Of a DNA stretch of 64,000 nucleotides, positions 34,562-42,976 are shown piece by piece. Origin of the DNA: Paenibacillus woosongensis (GTDB lineage: Bacteria; Bacillota; Bacilli; Paenibacillales; Paenibacillaceae); assembly GCF_009725165.1 (NCBI RefSeq), contig NZ_WNZW01000015.1, forward strand, positions 1 through 64,000, written 5' to 3'. Positions within the stretch are counted from its first letter, which is position 1, and every line of letters begins with the position of its first letter. The notes beneath the pieces are model-generated. The model was not told where the DNA came from. It saw only the letters and a program-made list of their open reading frames with translations, and did not search any database. The position numbers and the translations under genes are program-made.

Positions 34562-36265
34562 ATTCCATATTTAACTCGATGGCTCAAATGGAGATTGTAT
34601 ATTCGTTGGAGGAACGAGTGGAAAAGCAGAGCACGGTTATTCTTCCTGATGCTCCTATGGGAACTCATTAAAATGGTTGCCTACTTTTGGGGAACCGCAT
34701 TCCTGACAAGCAAATATATGAACCCGAATGAAGGCGGCATCGATCATCTGCATTTGATATGGGCGATAGTTAGTTTCCTAATGATCGCGGTCTCCACTTT
34801 GAGCGGGATTAAATCGGCAAAGTGGGAACTCAATACGCAAGATGACTTCTTATTGCAGAATGTGTGGTTCTCAGAGCAGATCAAACATTTGCTCCTTCGC
34901 CTTGAGCATATTCTATGGGATGCCAAACAGTGGATTTCATTCTTGCTTCCGGTACTGGCCGCCATTGTATGGACAACGCGCATTCCACCTCTCCATGCCA
35001 TTTGGATTCTTGCCTTGTCGTTTCTGGTATTTACAATTCTCACTCAGGGAATTGCAGCGTTATATTCCGGAATCCTTAAGACAAGAGACCGGAGTCGGGC
35101 TGCACTCGTTGGAACGATGGCCGGGGCAATCATCGCCCGAACGGTTATCGTGGCGCTCTGCACCATAGCTGGAAGAATCGCGGCTCCATGGGTAAATACC
35201 TTCCCTCTCATTCAGAGAGAATTGGATGTGCAAGCTTTGGAGACATGGCAGCGGGAAGGCTCGAAACTGTTCATGGAGGAAGTTCAGCATGTTTTGCGCT
35301 TTCTGCTGGAAAGTTGGTGGCCTCATGTTGCATTGGCCGATCTGTTTATGCTCCAAGCATCCGGTTGGCTGATTCTTTGGGCGATTGTATTCGGCGGTGC
35401 TATTACTGGGACAAGACTAAACGCTTTCTCACGCCGAAATCGGCAAATAGCATTCAACAAAATATTGGAAACCTTGTATGGAAAGTTGCATTCGATTGTA
35501 CCGGCGAAGGACGCAGGATTGTTATCCGCGCGAATCAAAGTACTTTGCCGTAGCAGTTATACTCTTAGAAATCTCCAGGCTCTATTCGGCGGCATAGGAT
35601 TCTGGATCCTGATCGGCATATTCTCCGGGATGCTGAGCAGAGTCAATGTTGACAAGATTGAATACGCTGTCTTGAGCTTTATGTCGTTCATGATTATGTA
35701 CTTCTTATCGTTCGAGTTATATAGCTCTCTATCAGGCAAGATTTCACTAGAAGCAAGCGGCGAACGTATCATCCTTGACCTCATGGCAGAGAGAACGCTC
35801 TGGAATGAATTGCAGCAGCAGTGGAGCATTCACAAGCTGCTCGCTTGGCCCATCTTTGCATTTGGACAGTTGGTGGTTATTTTGCTATCGGGGAAGTTCT
35901 CGATACTACTCCTGCTGCTCCTGCCGGTCCAGGCCATCTATGTTTGGTGCTTTACGTTAATCTGCCATATTCCTAGTGTAATCCACCCAAGATTTGATTA
36001 TTTGAACCCGGAACAAATTCAAGATTATCCCGAAAAGGAAGTTATCAGGGGGATCACGCACTATATTGTACTCGGGGTCATTCTCCCTGTCGCGCTGTTG
36101 CCGTTAATCCTATACATGGCGGACTATATTGAGTTCTCCTGGTTCGTCAGCCTGCAATACATCGTAATTCCCGGTCTTATGTTCGGAGTTGCGGCAATTG
36201 GTTTGCGTTTGATGAAGGCCAAATTGCACCGTTGGATTGACATCAACGATCTTCATTTGAAGTAG
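34562..36265 (+). CDS. Circular bacteriocin locus membrane protein (AS-48B/CirB type), likely ATT start
   Basis: A protein of about 567 residues with some twelve hydrophobic segments spread over its length and no known catalytic motif. Size and topology match As-48B/CirB, the large membrane protein needed for production and probably cyclisation or export of circular bacteriocins. TTG 34595 has no usable RBS; AAGGGGGTGG at 34546 instead points to ATT 34562, giving a basic start PYLTRWLKWRLYIRWRNEWK. First gene of the locus, 12 bp ahead of the ATPase. Identification rests on context and architecture. Confidence 0.75.
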   Translation: MPYLTRWLKWRLYIRWRNEWKSRARLFFLMLLWELIKMVAYFWGTAFLTSKYMNPNEGGIDHLHLIWAIVSFLMIAVSTLSGIKSAKWELNTQDDFLLQNVWFSEQIKHLLLRLEHILWDAKQWISFLLPVLAAIVWTTRIPPLHAIWILALSFLVFTILTQGIAALYSGILKTRDRSRAALVGTMAGAIIARTVIVALCTIAGRIAAPWVNTFPLIQRELDVQALETWQREGSKLFMEEVQHVLRFLLESWWPHVALADLFMLQASGWLILWAIVFGGAITGTRLNAFSRRNRQIAFNKILETLYGKLHSIVPAKDAGLLSARIKVLCRSSYTLRNLQALFGGIGFWILIGIFSGMLSRVNVDKIEYAVLSFMSFMIMYFLSFELYSSLSGKISLEASGERIILDLMAERTLWNELQQQWSIHKLLAWPIFAFGQLVVILLSGKFSILLLLLLPVQAIYVWCFTLICHIPSVIHPRFDYLNPEQIQDYPEKEVIRGITHYIVLGVILPVALLPLILYMADYIEFSWFVSLQYIVIPGLMFGVAAIGLRLMKAKLHRWIDINDLHLK

Positions 36266-36277
36266 GCGGTGATTTTC

Positions 36278-37018
36278 ATAGCAACAATTTTATCCTTATC
36301 CAAGATTTCCAAACGGGCGGAGGAGAAGATCATACTTTCGGATGTTAGCTTCGATATCCTCCCCGGGTCGATTATTGGTTTCTTAGGTCCGAATGGAGCA
36401 GGGAAGACTACTACGTTGAAGATTGCTGCGGGTCTTGTAAAGCCAACCTCCGGGGAGGTTCTCGTTAGGGGCGTTTCCTTAACCGAACAAAGAAAAGTCG
36501 CGAAGCAAATGATGACGTTCATTCCCGATAACCCGTTATTATACGATGAATTAACCGGCAAAGAGTACATTCGCTTCTTTATGGACTTGTTCGCGGTGGA
36601 TGTTCCTGCCAAGAAGGTGGAGGACGAGATCGAACGTTTCCGATTTCAAACGGAGTACAATAAGCAGATACTCCACTACTCGTTAGGAAACCGCAAGAAA
36701 CTCGCATTGCTATGCGCAATGCTGCGGCGCTCCCCACTCCTGCTGCTGGACGAGTATATCTCGGGCTTAGATCCTGTGAACTCTATCCTTATTCGGGAGA
36801 TATTACGCGAATACGTAAAGGGCGGGAACTCGATTCTTCTCTCTACGCATCAGTTGGATATTGTAAAGTCGTTCTGCGATGGGGCGATTTTTATAAACGA
36901 AGGAAGTATTGTGGACCGGCGAACGCTGCCCGAGATTTTGCAAGACAACGATTCGATCGAATCGTACTTCTTGTCCCAGCTACAATCGAGCGAGACTGCG
37001 CAAAAAGGAATTAGGTGA
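36278..37018 (+). CDS. ABC ATPase of the bacteriocin locus (AS-48D type), likely ATA start
   Basis: About 246 residues: Walker A GPNGAGKTT, Q-loop near FIPDNP, signature altered to YSLGNRKKL instead of LSGGQ, Walker B LLLLDEYISGLDP and H-loop STHQ. It should power export or immunity together with neighbouring membrane proteins, like As-48D/CirD. GTG 36269 is only 2 nt from AGG; the classical AGGCGGTGAT points to ATA at 36278. Two bp before the small immunity-type gene. Confidence 0.82.
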   Translation: MATILSLSKISKRAEEKIILSDVSFDILPGSIIGFLGPNGAGKTTTLKIAAGLVKPTSGEVLVRGVSLTEQRKVAKQMMTFIPDNPLLYDELTGKEYIRFFMDLFAVDVPAKKVEDEIERFRFQTEYNKQILHYSLGNRKKLALLCAMLRRSPLLLLDEYISGLDPVNSILIREILREYVKGGNSILLSTHQLDIVKSFCDGAIFINEGSIVDRRTLPEILQDNDSIESYFLSQLQSSETAQKGIR

Positions 37019-37020
37019 AT

Positions 37021-37173
37021 ATGAAACCATCAAAAAATCTTATGCGCATCATGGTTATTTTGTTCGGAGCCCCTCCGCTTCTGTATCATTTGTACTTTGG
37101 GAACTGGCTTCTAACGGCTGTTGTTACGGTAAGTCTTGGCATGATGCTTGTCTTAATCGGTTTCAAAAAGTGA
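37021..37173 (+). CDS. 50-residue cationic membrane protein, probable immunity protein
   Basis: MKPSKNLMRIMVILFGAPPL starts a protein with two hydrophobic segments, five basic and no acidic residues, ending GFKK. Circular bacteriocin producers carry such small cationic membrane proteins (As-48D1, CirE) as immunity factors. It sits directly between the ATPase and the precursor gene, with an AAGG..AGGTG region ahead of the ATG. Confidence 0.75.
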   Translation: MKPSKNLMRIMVILFGAPPLLYHLYFGNWLLTAVVTVSLGMMLVLIGFKK

Positions 37174-37222
37174 AGCGAGCCCTTGTACGAAACTAGGGCT
37201 GCTGGAAAGGAGGTGATAAATT

Positions 37223-37429
37223 ATGCTGGAGCTTATCATTGCTGATTTGACTGCATACACAGGCATTTCCACAGCCTGGGCTACGGTCATCGTCAACGCG
37301 ATTAATGTTGGTTCTACGGTCATTGCCCTTGCATCCATTTTTGCAAGCGCAGGTCTTAGTGCAGGTCTCATTCTAGTTGTAAAAGAGTTCGTCAAGAAGA
37401 ACGGTACCAAGGCAGCTATCGCCTGGTAA
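37223..37429 (+). CDS. Circular bacteriocin precursor (uberolysin/amylocyclicin-like)
   Basis: A 68-residue precursor. The best RBS in the window (AAAGGAGGTGAT) precedes it. The predicted leader is MLELIIAD; the mature part of 60 residues starts LTAYTGISTAWATVIVNAIN and ends KKNGTKAAIAW. Known relatives (enterocin NKR-5-3B, amylocyclicin) start L-T/A..LGIS..AA and end KKYG.KYAAAW, and join Leu1 to a C-terminal Trp head-to-tail. Features shared: GIST near residue 6, four hydrophobic helices, Gly/Ala-rich centre, lysine patch at 46-55, no cysteine, net charge +3. A peptide bond Leu1-Trp60 would give an average mass of about 6046 Da. It would permeabilise membranes of Gram-positive competitors. 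Confidence 0.88.
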   Translation: MLELIIADLTAYTGISTAWATVIVNAINVGSTVIALASIFASAGLSAGLILVVKEFVKKNGTKAAIAW

Positions 37430-37448
37430 ATACGTTAGCTTTCATCTA

Positions 37449-37476
37449 TGGGATAAGGGGTGCCACCCTTATCCCA
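37449..37476 (+). promoter_or_regulatory. Intercistronic hairpin behind the precursor gene
   Basis: Perfect 11-bp stem TGGGATAAGGG / CCCTTATCCCA with 6-nt loop and no T-run. Likely a mRNA stabiliser or partial attenuator that raises precursor over downstream gene expression. Confidence 0.6.
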
Positions 37477-37503
37477 TTCACCTAAATTAAGGGATGGAAA
37501 TAT

Positions 37504-38019
37504 ATGCGAAATTACCTTCACCGCAATCGGTGGTTTCTTTTGGCTTCGGCAGGCTGGCTTCTATTTTCGTATTTCGCCGGATGGGCTTTCGTAAGTGGAA
37601 TGTCTAACGAGATTGGGCCTTCCTCTGTGGTCTCCCGGCAAATCGATCATCTGGACAATAGCGTGCTCCCTATATTGTACCAAAACTTGTTTACAAGCGC
37701 TTTGTTGATTTCTGGCTTGTTTTCCTTGTCACTCCCGACGATCATCATCCTATTTCTTAACGGGTTCTGGTTTGGGGCAAGCTTGACCAGCCGTTATATG
37801 GACGGAGTTTCCGCGTTCGAGCTAGCTCTGAAGATCGTCCCGCACGGCATATTTGAAATCCCGGCATTAATTATTGCCGGATTCGTAGGATTTCAAGGGA
37901 TTACCTTCTATATTCATAAGCACCGTCCATGGGTGTATTACCTTAAGAGCATCCTTGTGATGTGCTCACTGTTAATCTGTGCGGCGCTTGTGGAAGGATT
38001 GATCACATCAAAGTTATAA
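37504..38019 (+). CDS. DUF95/SpoIIM-type protein of the bacteriocin locus (AS-48C type)
   Basis: A 171-residue membrane protein with about five segments and the DUF95/SpoIIM hallmark VPHGIFEIPALIIAGF (about residues 115-130), also NGFWFGASL. DUF95 proteins are constant members of circular bacteriocin loci (As-48C, CirC). Position directly after the precursor supports this. Exact role, biosynthesis or immunity, is not established. Confidence 0.82.
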   Translation: MRNYLHRNRWFLLASAGWLLFSYFAGWAFVSGMSNEIGPSSVVSRQIDHLDNSVLPILYQNLFTSALLISGLFSLSLPTIIILFLNGFWFGASLTSRYMDGVSAFELALKIVPHGIFEIPALIIAGFVGFQGITFYIHKHRPWVYYLKSILVMCSLLICAALVEGLITSKL

Positions 38020-38038
38020 AAATGGAGGTGAAGTTCCA

Positions 38039-38749
38039 ATGGAGAACGGTCAATTAGTTGTTGTGAATACGAATCAGAAGCAGACGAAGCTCTCTCATCT
38101 CCTTACGATTCTTTATGCACCTACGAATACTTTTCGTGCGCTTGGTCAGTCTCCGAAGCTTAGATGGCTAATTTTTATTCTGTTGACAGCCCATATCGGG
38201 ATCACGTTTTTCGTTTCCGAAGGCTTACTAGAGACTAGCGAAATGCAAGGGCTTCTGAATCAAAATGATGTGCAAATGCCAGCGGCCGTGTTAAATTTGA
38301 TTAAGTTTTTGATTGTTTTGTTCTCATCGCTATGGTATTTTTTTATGCTGTTTATCGTGTACTTATTACAACTTGCGGTGGTCAAATTTATGAAGCTGCC
38401 ACTCGGAGGAAAGGCGCTTGGCGCAATCATCCTGTTATCCCAAGTTCCTCAAATCATCGGAAAAATCCTGCAATTTCCCTTCTTTAACCCAGACCAGCTC
38501 CAGAACGAGGAAGCGCAAATTGCTATCGGCAGCCTTGGCCTCCTTGTATCGCAATTCACGACAGACGGCACGCTTATTCGATTGGCTGCGAATGTGAATA
38601 TTTTCGAAATATGGAGCTATGCATTAATCGGATTAGGCATCTCTGTAGCCACAGCATGTTCCATCAAGAAGGGATTCCTAGCCTCCTTTGTCATCTGGGC
38701 TCTTGTATTCGTTCTGAACACGGCAGTCATTTTCCTGCTGCCTCGATAA
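38039..38749 (+). CDS. Yip1-type membrane protein of the bacteriocin locus
   Basis: A 236-residue protein: cytoplasmic N-terminus with LTILYAPTNTFRAL (Yip1 start), then five membrane segments (about 42-60, 88-115, 125-145, 185-205, 213-233). Its place ahead of the adaptor/ATPase/permease set is that of As-48E, a hydrophobic accessory of the second transporter. GGAGGTGAAG precedes the ATG; 17 bp after the DUF95 gene and 16 bp before the adaptor. Confidence 0.78.
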   Translation: MENGQLVVVNTNQKQTKLSHLLTILYAPTNTFRALGQSPKLRWLIFILLTAHIGITFFVSEGLLETSEMQGLLNQNDVQMPAAVLNLIKFLIVLFSSLWYFFMLFIVYLLQLAVVKFMKLPLGGKALGAIILLSQVPQIIGKILQFPFFNPDQLQNEEAQIAIGSLGLLVSQFTTDGTLIRLAANVNIFEIWSYALIGLGISVATACSIKKGFLASFVIWALVFVLNTAVIFLLPR

Positions 38750-38765
38750 TCCGTGGTGAATCGAA

Positions 38766-39884
38766 ATGAAAATAAAATGGATACTCGCATCGGCAATCAT
38801 ACTTTTTTTGCTAATCAATACTTACTTAATCATAACCCGGGAAGCTCCGCGTAATACGATTATTTCCAATAATAACATTTTTACTGTTTCCAGCCAATCC
38901 CTTTCAGAGACGACATTGATTTCAGGCGTTTTTGAATATGAGGAGGAGGAGCTAATTTACGTTGACAAGACGTTGGGGGAAATCCAGAACATCCTTGTCT
39001 CGGAAGGACAATCCGTTAAGATCGGTACCCCCCTATTCGAATATAACAGCGAATCAATTGCGAAACAAAAGAGACAGATTGAGCTAGAGAGGAGACGACT
39101 ACATCTGCAAACCGAGATGAACCGTCGTCAGATTTCTGAAATGGAAGCACAGTTCAAGGAGGAGGTTATAGCGAAAGGACCTGACGAGGCAAAAAGCTAT
39201 AACATTGGCCAGCTTCAGGATCTGCAATTGCAGGTGGAACTCTCAGAGGTTGAACTGAAAACGTTAGAGATGGATCTGGAAGAACTGGATGCGAAGGAAT
39301 CGTCCCTGCTCGTAAAAAGTTCGATTGACGGCACCGTTAGGGCCGTGAACGCTCACCCACGCTCATCCGACGCTCCCCCAGTCGTACATATCACCTCAGA
39401 TAGTTACGTCATACGCGGTACGATTAACGAATTCGATTCCGTTCGCGTTCGTCCCGGCCAATCCGTATGGATCAAGTCGAAGGCTCTGCCGGATCACAAA
39501 TGGAATGGAAAGCTGCAGCATATCGGAAGCATCCCAAACAAGCCGGAGAGCGGCGAATCAGGAACAATCTCAAAATACCCCTTTATCGTAACTTTGGAGG
39601 AGCCGAACTCCTCTTTATTACCCGGGTACCATGTGTATATTGGGATTGAGGAGACCGGGCTGCAACAGCCTCTTTCAATTCCAAGCTCCGCAATCGTCCG
39701 GAAAGAAGACAAGACTCATGTCTACGTCCTGGAAGGTGATAGCATAAGATTGCGAGAGGTGACAACAGGAAATGTTAATGGAGAGCATATCGATATCGTC
39801 GACGGCATACTTGAAGGCGATCGTATCCTTCTCGAGCCCTCCAATCATTGGGACGAAGAAGAGGAAGTTGAGATTCATGATTAA
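38766..39884 (+). CDS. HlyD/MacA-type adaptor (AS-48F type)
   Basis: A 372-residue membrane-fusion protein: N-terminal anchor (residues 5-22), lipoyl-like half (DKTLGEIQNILVSEGQSVKIGTPLFEY), a coiled coil (about 100-180), the second lipoyl half (LLVKSSIDGTVRAV) and a beta-barrel (GTINEFDSVRVRPGQSVWI). It partners the MacB-like ATPase and permease encoded next, as As-48F does with G and H, in exporting the peptide or protecting the producer. The 3' end overlaps the ATPase gene by 8 bp. Confidence 0.85.
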   Translation: MKIKWILASAIILFLLINTYLIITREAPRNTIISNNNIFTVSSQSLSETTLISGVFEYEEEELIYVDKTLGEIQNILVSEGQSVKIGTPLFEYNSESIAKQKRQIELERRRLHLQTEMNRRQISEMEAQFKEEVIAKGPDEAKSYNIGQLQDLQLQVELSEVELKTLEMDLEELDAKESSLLVKSSIDGTVRAVNAHPRSSDAPPVVHITSDSYVIRGTINEFDSVRVRPGQSVWIKSKALPDHKWNGKLQHIGSIPNKPESGESGTISKYPFIVTLEEPNSSLLPGYHVYIGIEETGLQQPLSIPSSAIVRKEDKTHVYVLEGDSIRLREVTTGNVNGEHIDIVDGILEGDRILLEPSNHWDEEEEVEIHD

Positions 39885-40554
39885 TTTCCACAATGTCAGC
39901 AAAATTTATCATGTCGACGAGCGGCACTTCCATGTCCTCAAGGATGTCAGCTTTTCAATTGGCAAGGGCGAATTCGTAGCGATCATGGGAATGTCAGGTT
40001 CAGGAAAATCAACATTACTGCATTTGATGGGGTTATTGGATAAACCGACATCGGGAACTTACAAGTTAAACCAGATTGATGTTCAACAGTATACCGATAA
40101 GCAACGCGCGAAGCTCCGGAACGCACATATCGGATTTGTATTCCAGCAGTTTCACTTGCTTCCCCGGCTTACGGCATTCCAGAATATCGAGCTCCCGCTT
40201 ATCTACAGAGGCGATTCTGCTTCTTCGCGGGCGCGGATAGTAACCAAAGCGCTGGAAGCCGTCGGACTGATCGAACGGAAGGACCATTATCCTAACCAAT
40301 TATCCGGCGGCCAGAAGCAACGAATTGCCATCGCTAGGGCAATGGTTACGGAACCGTACCTGGTGTTAGCGGACGAACCGACGGGGGCGTTGGATACCAA
40401 GACTGGAGAACAAATTATGGATTTGTTTCGGGTCATGAACGATGTCGGGACATCGGTTATCGTCGTGACACACGAACTGGCCATCGCGGAATGCGCAGAT
40501 CGCATTTTGGTCATTAGAGACGGAGCATTGGTTGAAGATCGGGGGTTACGCTAA
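39877..40554 (+). CDS. MacB/LolD-type ABC ATPase (AS-48G type)
   Basis: A 225-residue ATPase: Walker A GMSGSGKSTLLH, Q-loop FVFQQFHLLPRLTAFQNIELPL, complete signature LSGGQKQRIAIARA, Walker B LVLADEPTGALD and H-loop VTHE. ATG 39877 is taken because MINFHNVSKIY begins the domain and the start overlaps the adaptor stop. Works with the adaptor and FtsX-like permease. Confidence 0.92.
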   Translation: MINFHNVSKIYHVDERHFHVLKDVSFSIGKGEFVAIMGMSGSGKSTLLHLMGLLDKPTSGTYKLNQIDVQQYTDKQRAKLRNAHIGFVFQQFHLLPRLTAFQNIELPLIYRGDSASSRARIVTKALEAVGLIERKDHYPNQLSGGQKQRIAIARAMVTEPYLVLADEPTGALDTKTGEQIMDLFRVMNDVGTSVIVVTHELAIAECADRILVIRDGALVEDRGLR

Positions 40555-41756
40555 TGGTCTGGGAATGTATCAAAATGGCTTATTCCTCCCTGCTGGCTCA
40601 CAAGCTTCGCTCTTTACTCACCATGCTTGGCATTATGATTGGTGTCGGTTCAGTTATTACGATCGTATCCCTTGGTCAAAGTGGAGATGCCGCATTAAAG
40701 AAGCAGTTTGCAGGCAGCAAGAATAACACATTGGAAATTATGCATATGAACACGGATGCTGTCGTCGGCGCTGCCGCCTCCGCTACAATATCCCCGTTCA
40801 CCGAAGCAGATGTCTTCGAGCTTGAGCGAATCGAATCCATCGTCAAGGTCACTCCGACTAGCTCCGCGATGTCCTCAGTCACGGCAGGGGATACCATCAA
40901 GCAGATGCAGATCATCGGCGTCTCGGAACAATTCGAGGAGCTTCAATCCATCGAGATCGTCGCCGGGAGAACTATGACCGACAATGAATTGCGGGGCGGC
41001 CTGAAAGCGGCATTAATCAGCGAGGAAGCAGCGCGCTCTTTCGGGCAGGAGAAAAATCCCGTCGGCGAAATCATTGAAATAGAAGGAATTCCATTCTTTA
41101 TTATCGGTATGTTCGCGTCTAAACAAAACGGGCTGGCGGAGTTAAGTAAAGAGAGCCTCCTCGTGCCGCAAACCGTATGGCCTTCATTGTTCGGTAACGG
41201 AGACTATCAATCTTTGATTATCCAAGTCTCGGACCTGTCTCTGTTGGAAGAGACCGGCCAGAAAGCCTTGGATTATTTTACGCAGAAGGCGGCCAGTACA
41301 GGGCTGCCTGGCGAGTATTACGTATTAAATATGGAGCAGATCAAAGAGGCGCTTTCTTCCATTACAACGATCATGACGGCCATCATCGGCGGAATTGCCG
41401 CTATTTCTCTATTTATCGGAGGGATCGGGGTGATGAATATTATGCTAGTCTCCGTTACAGAACGGACAAGGGAGATCGGCATCCGCAAAGCGCTAGGGGC
41501 GACCCGAGGCATGGTGTTGGCGCAATTTCTCACTGAATCTGCTGCGCTTACGACCATTGGCGGAATGATTGGCGTGGGGCTTGGATTAGGCGGAGCATAT
41601 ACCGTCGCGATGATCAGTAATATGCCCCCGGTTGTCTCGTGGCAGGTGATCCTCCTCGGCGTTCTCTTCTCCATGAGCATCGGCATATTCTTTGGCCTGC
41701 TTCCCGCCTACCAAGCGGCGAAGTGGGAACCGGTGGATTCCTTGCGTTACGAGTAA
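40554..41756 (+). CDS. MacB/FtsX-like ABC permease (AS-48H type)
   Basis: A 400-residue permease: first segment LAHKLRSLLTMLGIMIGVGSVI, a periplasmic-core-like domain of about 230 residues, then three C-terminal segments with the FtsX-family stretch ERTREIGIRKALGATRGMVLAQFLTESA. Shares one base with the ATPase stop. Last gene of the bacteriocin locus; a terminator follows at 41816. Confidence 0.92.
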   Translation: MVWECIKMAYSSLLAHKLRSLLTMLGIMIGVGSVITIVSLGQSGDAALKKQFAGSKNNTLEIMHMNTDAVVGAAASATISPFTEADVFELERIESIVKVTPTSSAMSSVTAGDTIKQMQIIGVSEQFEELQSIEIVAGRTMTDNELRGGLKAALISEEAARSFGQEKNPVGEIIEIEGIPFFIIGMFASKQNGLAELSKESLLVPQTVWPSLFGNGDYQSLIIQVSDLSLLEETGQKALDYFTQKAASTGLPGEYYVLNMEQIKEALSSITTIMTAIIGGIAAISLFIGGIGVMNIMLVSVTERTREIGIRKALGATRGMVLAQFLTESAALTTIGGMIGVGLGLGGAYTVAMISNMPPVVSWQVILLGVLFSMSIGIFFGLLPAYQAAKWEPVDSLRYE

Positions 41757-41787
41757 TTACTTCCGGTAATCAGCTATTCTTGATTCA

Positions 41788-41875
41788 AGCAGCCATTCGA
41801 ACAAACTGTTGCGCGGCGGATACTTAAGGTATCCGCTTTTTTGTGTAGCGGCGTGATGAATCCATCCCCAAACGA
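41788..41875 (+). repeat. Dispersed terminator-bearing repeat, copy 1
   Basis: CATTCGAACAAACTGTTGCGCGG, the terminator hairpin, then GCGTGATGAATCCATCCCCAA; a close copy lies at 62007-62088. Confidence 0.6.
41816..41843 (+). terminator. Terminator of the bacteriocin locus
   Basis: GCGGATAC-TTAAG-GTATCCGC followed by TTTTTTGTG. Confidence 0.9.
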
Positions 41876-41951
41876 AGGATGATCACCGAACGTTCCTGTG
41901 TTAAACTATGACAAAATGCACACTATTTCCCCCGTCCAAAGGAGGTTTAAT

Positions 41952-42911
41952 ATGACCGAGACGGCGTTGGACCTGCAATTACTAGAGAGCTTGAAGCCGG
42001 GGCTAACATCGTATTGCTACCGAATGTTGGGTTCTATCGAGGACGCAAACGATGCAGTCCAGGAAACCTACATCCGTGTTTGGCAAAGCTGGGATTCATT
42101 CAGGCAGGAGTCGTCCCACAAAACATGGATTTATCGAATTGCCTCCAATTTGTGCCTGGACAAACTGAGACAAGCCAAACGCCGTACCCTGCCCGTTGAT
42201 CTGTCCGATCCGGCGGTCACCATCGTCGAACCGCGCGAAACGCTGCCCGACTCTTCATGGATATGGCTTGCTCCTGACTTTGGAGAGAATCCCGAAGATG
42301 TGCTTATTCGCAAAGATACCCTGCAGATCTGCTTCATCGCACTTTTACAAACCTTACCGCCGCGCCAACGTGCCGTTCTTATATTAAAGGATGTTTTCGA
42401 CTGGTCCTCCAAACAGATCGCAGAAACCTTGGGGATGTCGCCGGCGGCCGTGAATAGCGCTTTGCAAAGAGCCAGGGAGACGATGAGCCGTACCCGGCTC
42501 CGTTCCGACGAGCTCAGCCGGATGGATAATGAACCTGATCGTGAGCTGCTGTCACGGTATGTGGATGCCTTCGAACAATTTGATATCGATGCGCTGGTCG
42601 CACTATTTCATGAGGAGGGCTGTTTGTCCATGCCGCCTTTTGCCATGTGGGTGCGAGGGAAGGATGATTTGTGCAAGTTTTTCTCATTGACTCGCTGGCA
42701 TTGCGAGGGCTCCCGCTTTATACCGGTTACGGTGAACGGCGGATATCCTGCTTTTGCGCAGTATATACCGAGCCTTGAAGCATCATCTGTGCTCACCCCT
42801 TGGGGAATTCACGTGATTGAAGTCAGAGACCGGAAAATACTCCATGTCCAAATTTTTATTAACGCCAAATTATTTTCCCGATTTGGGCTGCCGGAGCAAA
42901 TTCACCGATGA
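41952..42911 (+). CDS. ECF sigma factor with SnoaL-like C-terminal domain
   Basis: A 319-residue sigma-70 family factor: region 2 (YCYRMLGSIEDANDAVQETYIRVWQSWDSF), region 4 (LPPRQRAVLILKDVFDWSSKQIAETLGMSPAAVNSALQRAR) and an extra 110-residue SnoaL-like domain (DIDALVALFHEEGCLSMPP..). This matches ECF groups of the SigJ/SigX5 (ECF41/ECF56) type, where the fused tail controls activity instead of a separate anti-sigma factor. AAAGGAGG is directly before ATG 41952. The SRPBCC gene 65 bp downstream may be its target or operon partner. Confidence 0.9.
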   Translation: MTETALDLQLLESLKPGLTSYCYRMLGSIEDANDAVQETYIRVWQSWDSFRQESSHKTWIYRIASNLCLDKLRQAKRRTLPVDLSDPAVTIVEPRETLPDSSWIWLAPDFGENPEDVLIRKDTLQICFIALLQTLPPRQRAVLILKDVFDWSSKQIAETLGMSPAAVNSALQRARETMSRTRLRSDELSRMDNEPDRELLSRYVDAFEQFDIDALVALFHEEGCLSMPPFAMWVRGKDDLCKFFSLTRWHCEGSRFIPVTVNGGYPAFAQYIPSLEASSVLTPWGIHVIEVRDRKILHVQIFINAKLFSRFGLPEQIHR

Positions 42912-42976
42912 ATTTTGAATCCGAATGACGTCTATATCATTGAGAAACAATAAGCAAAAGTGAGGTGTCTTTTAAA

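Noticed and set aside
37021..37173. 50-residue protein as a second bacteriocin
   Set aside because: It lacks a leader/core layout and has two membrane segments and high positive charge, which fits an immunity protein in this locus better.
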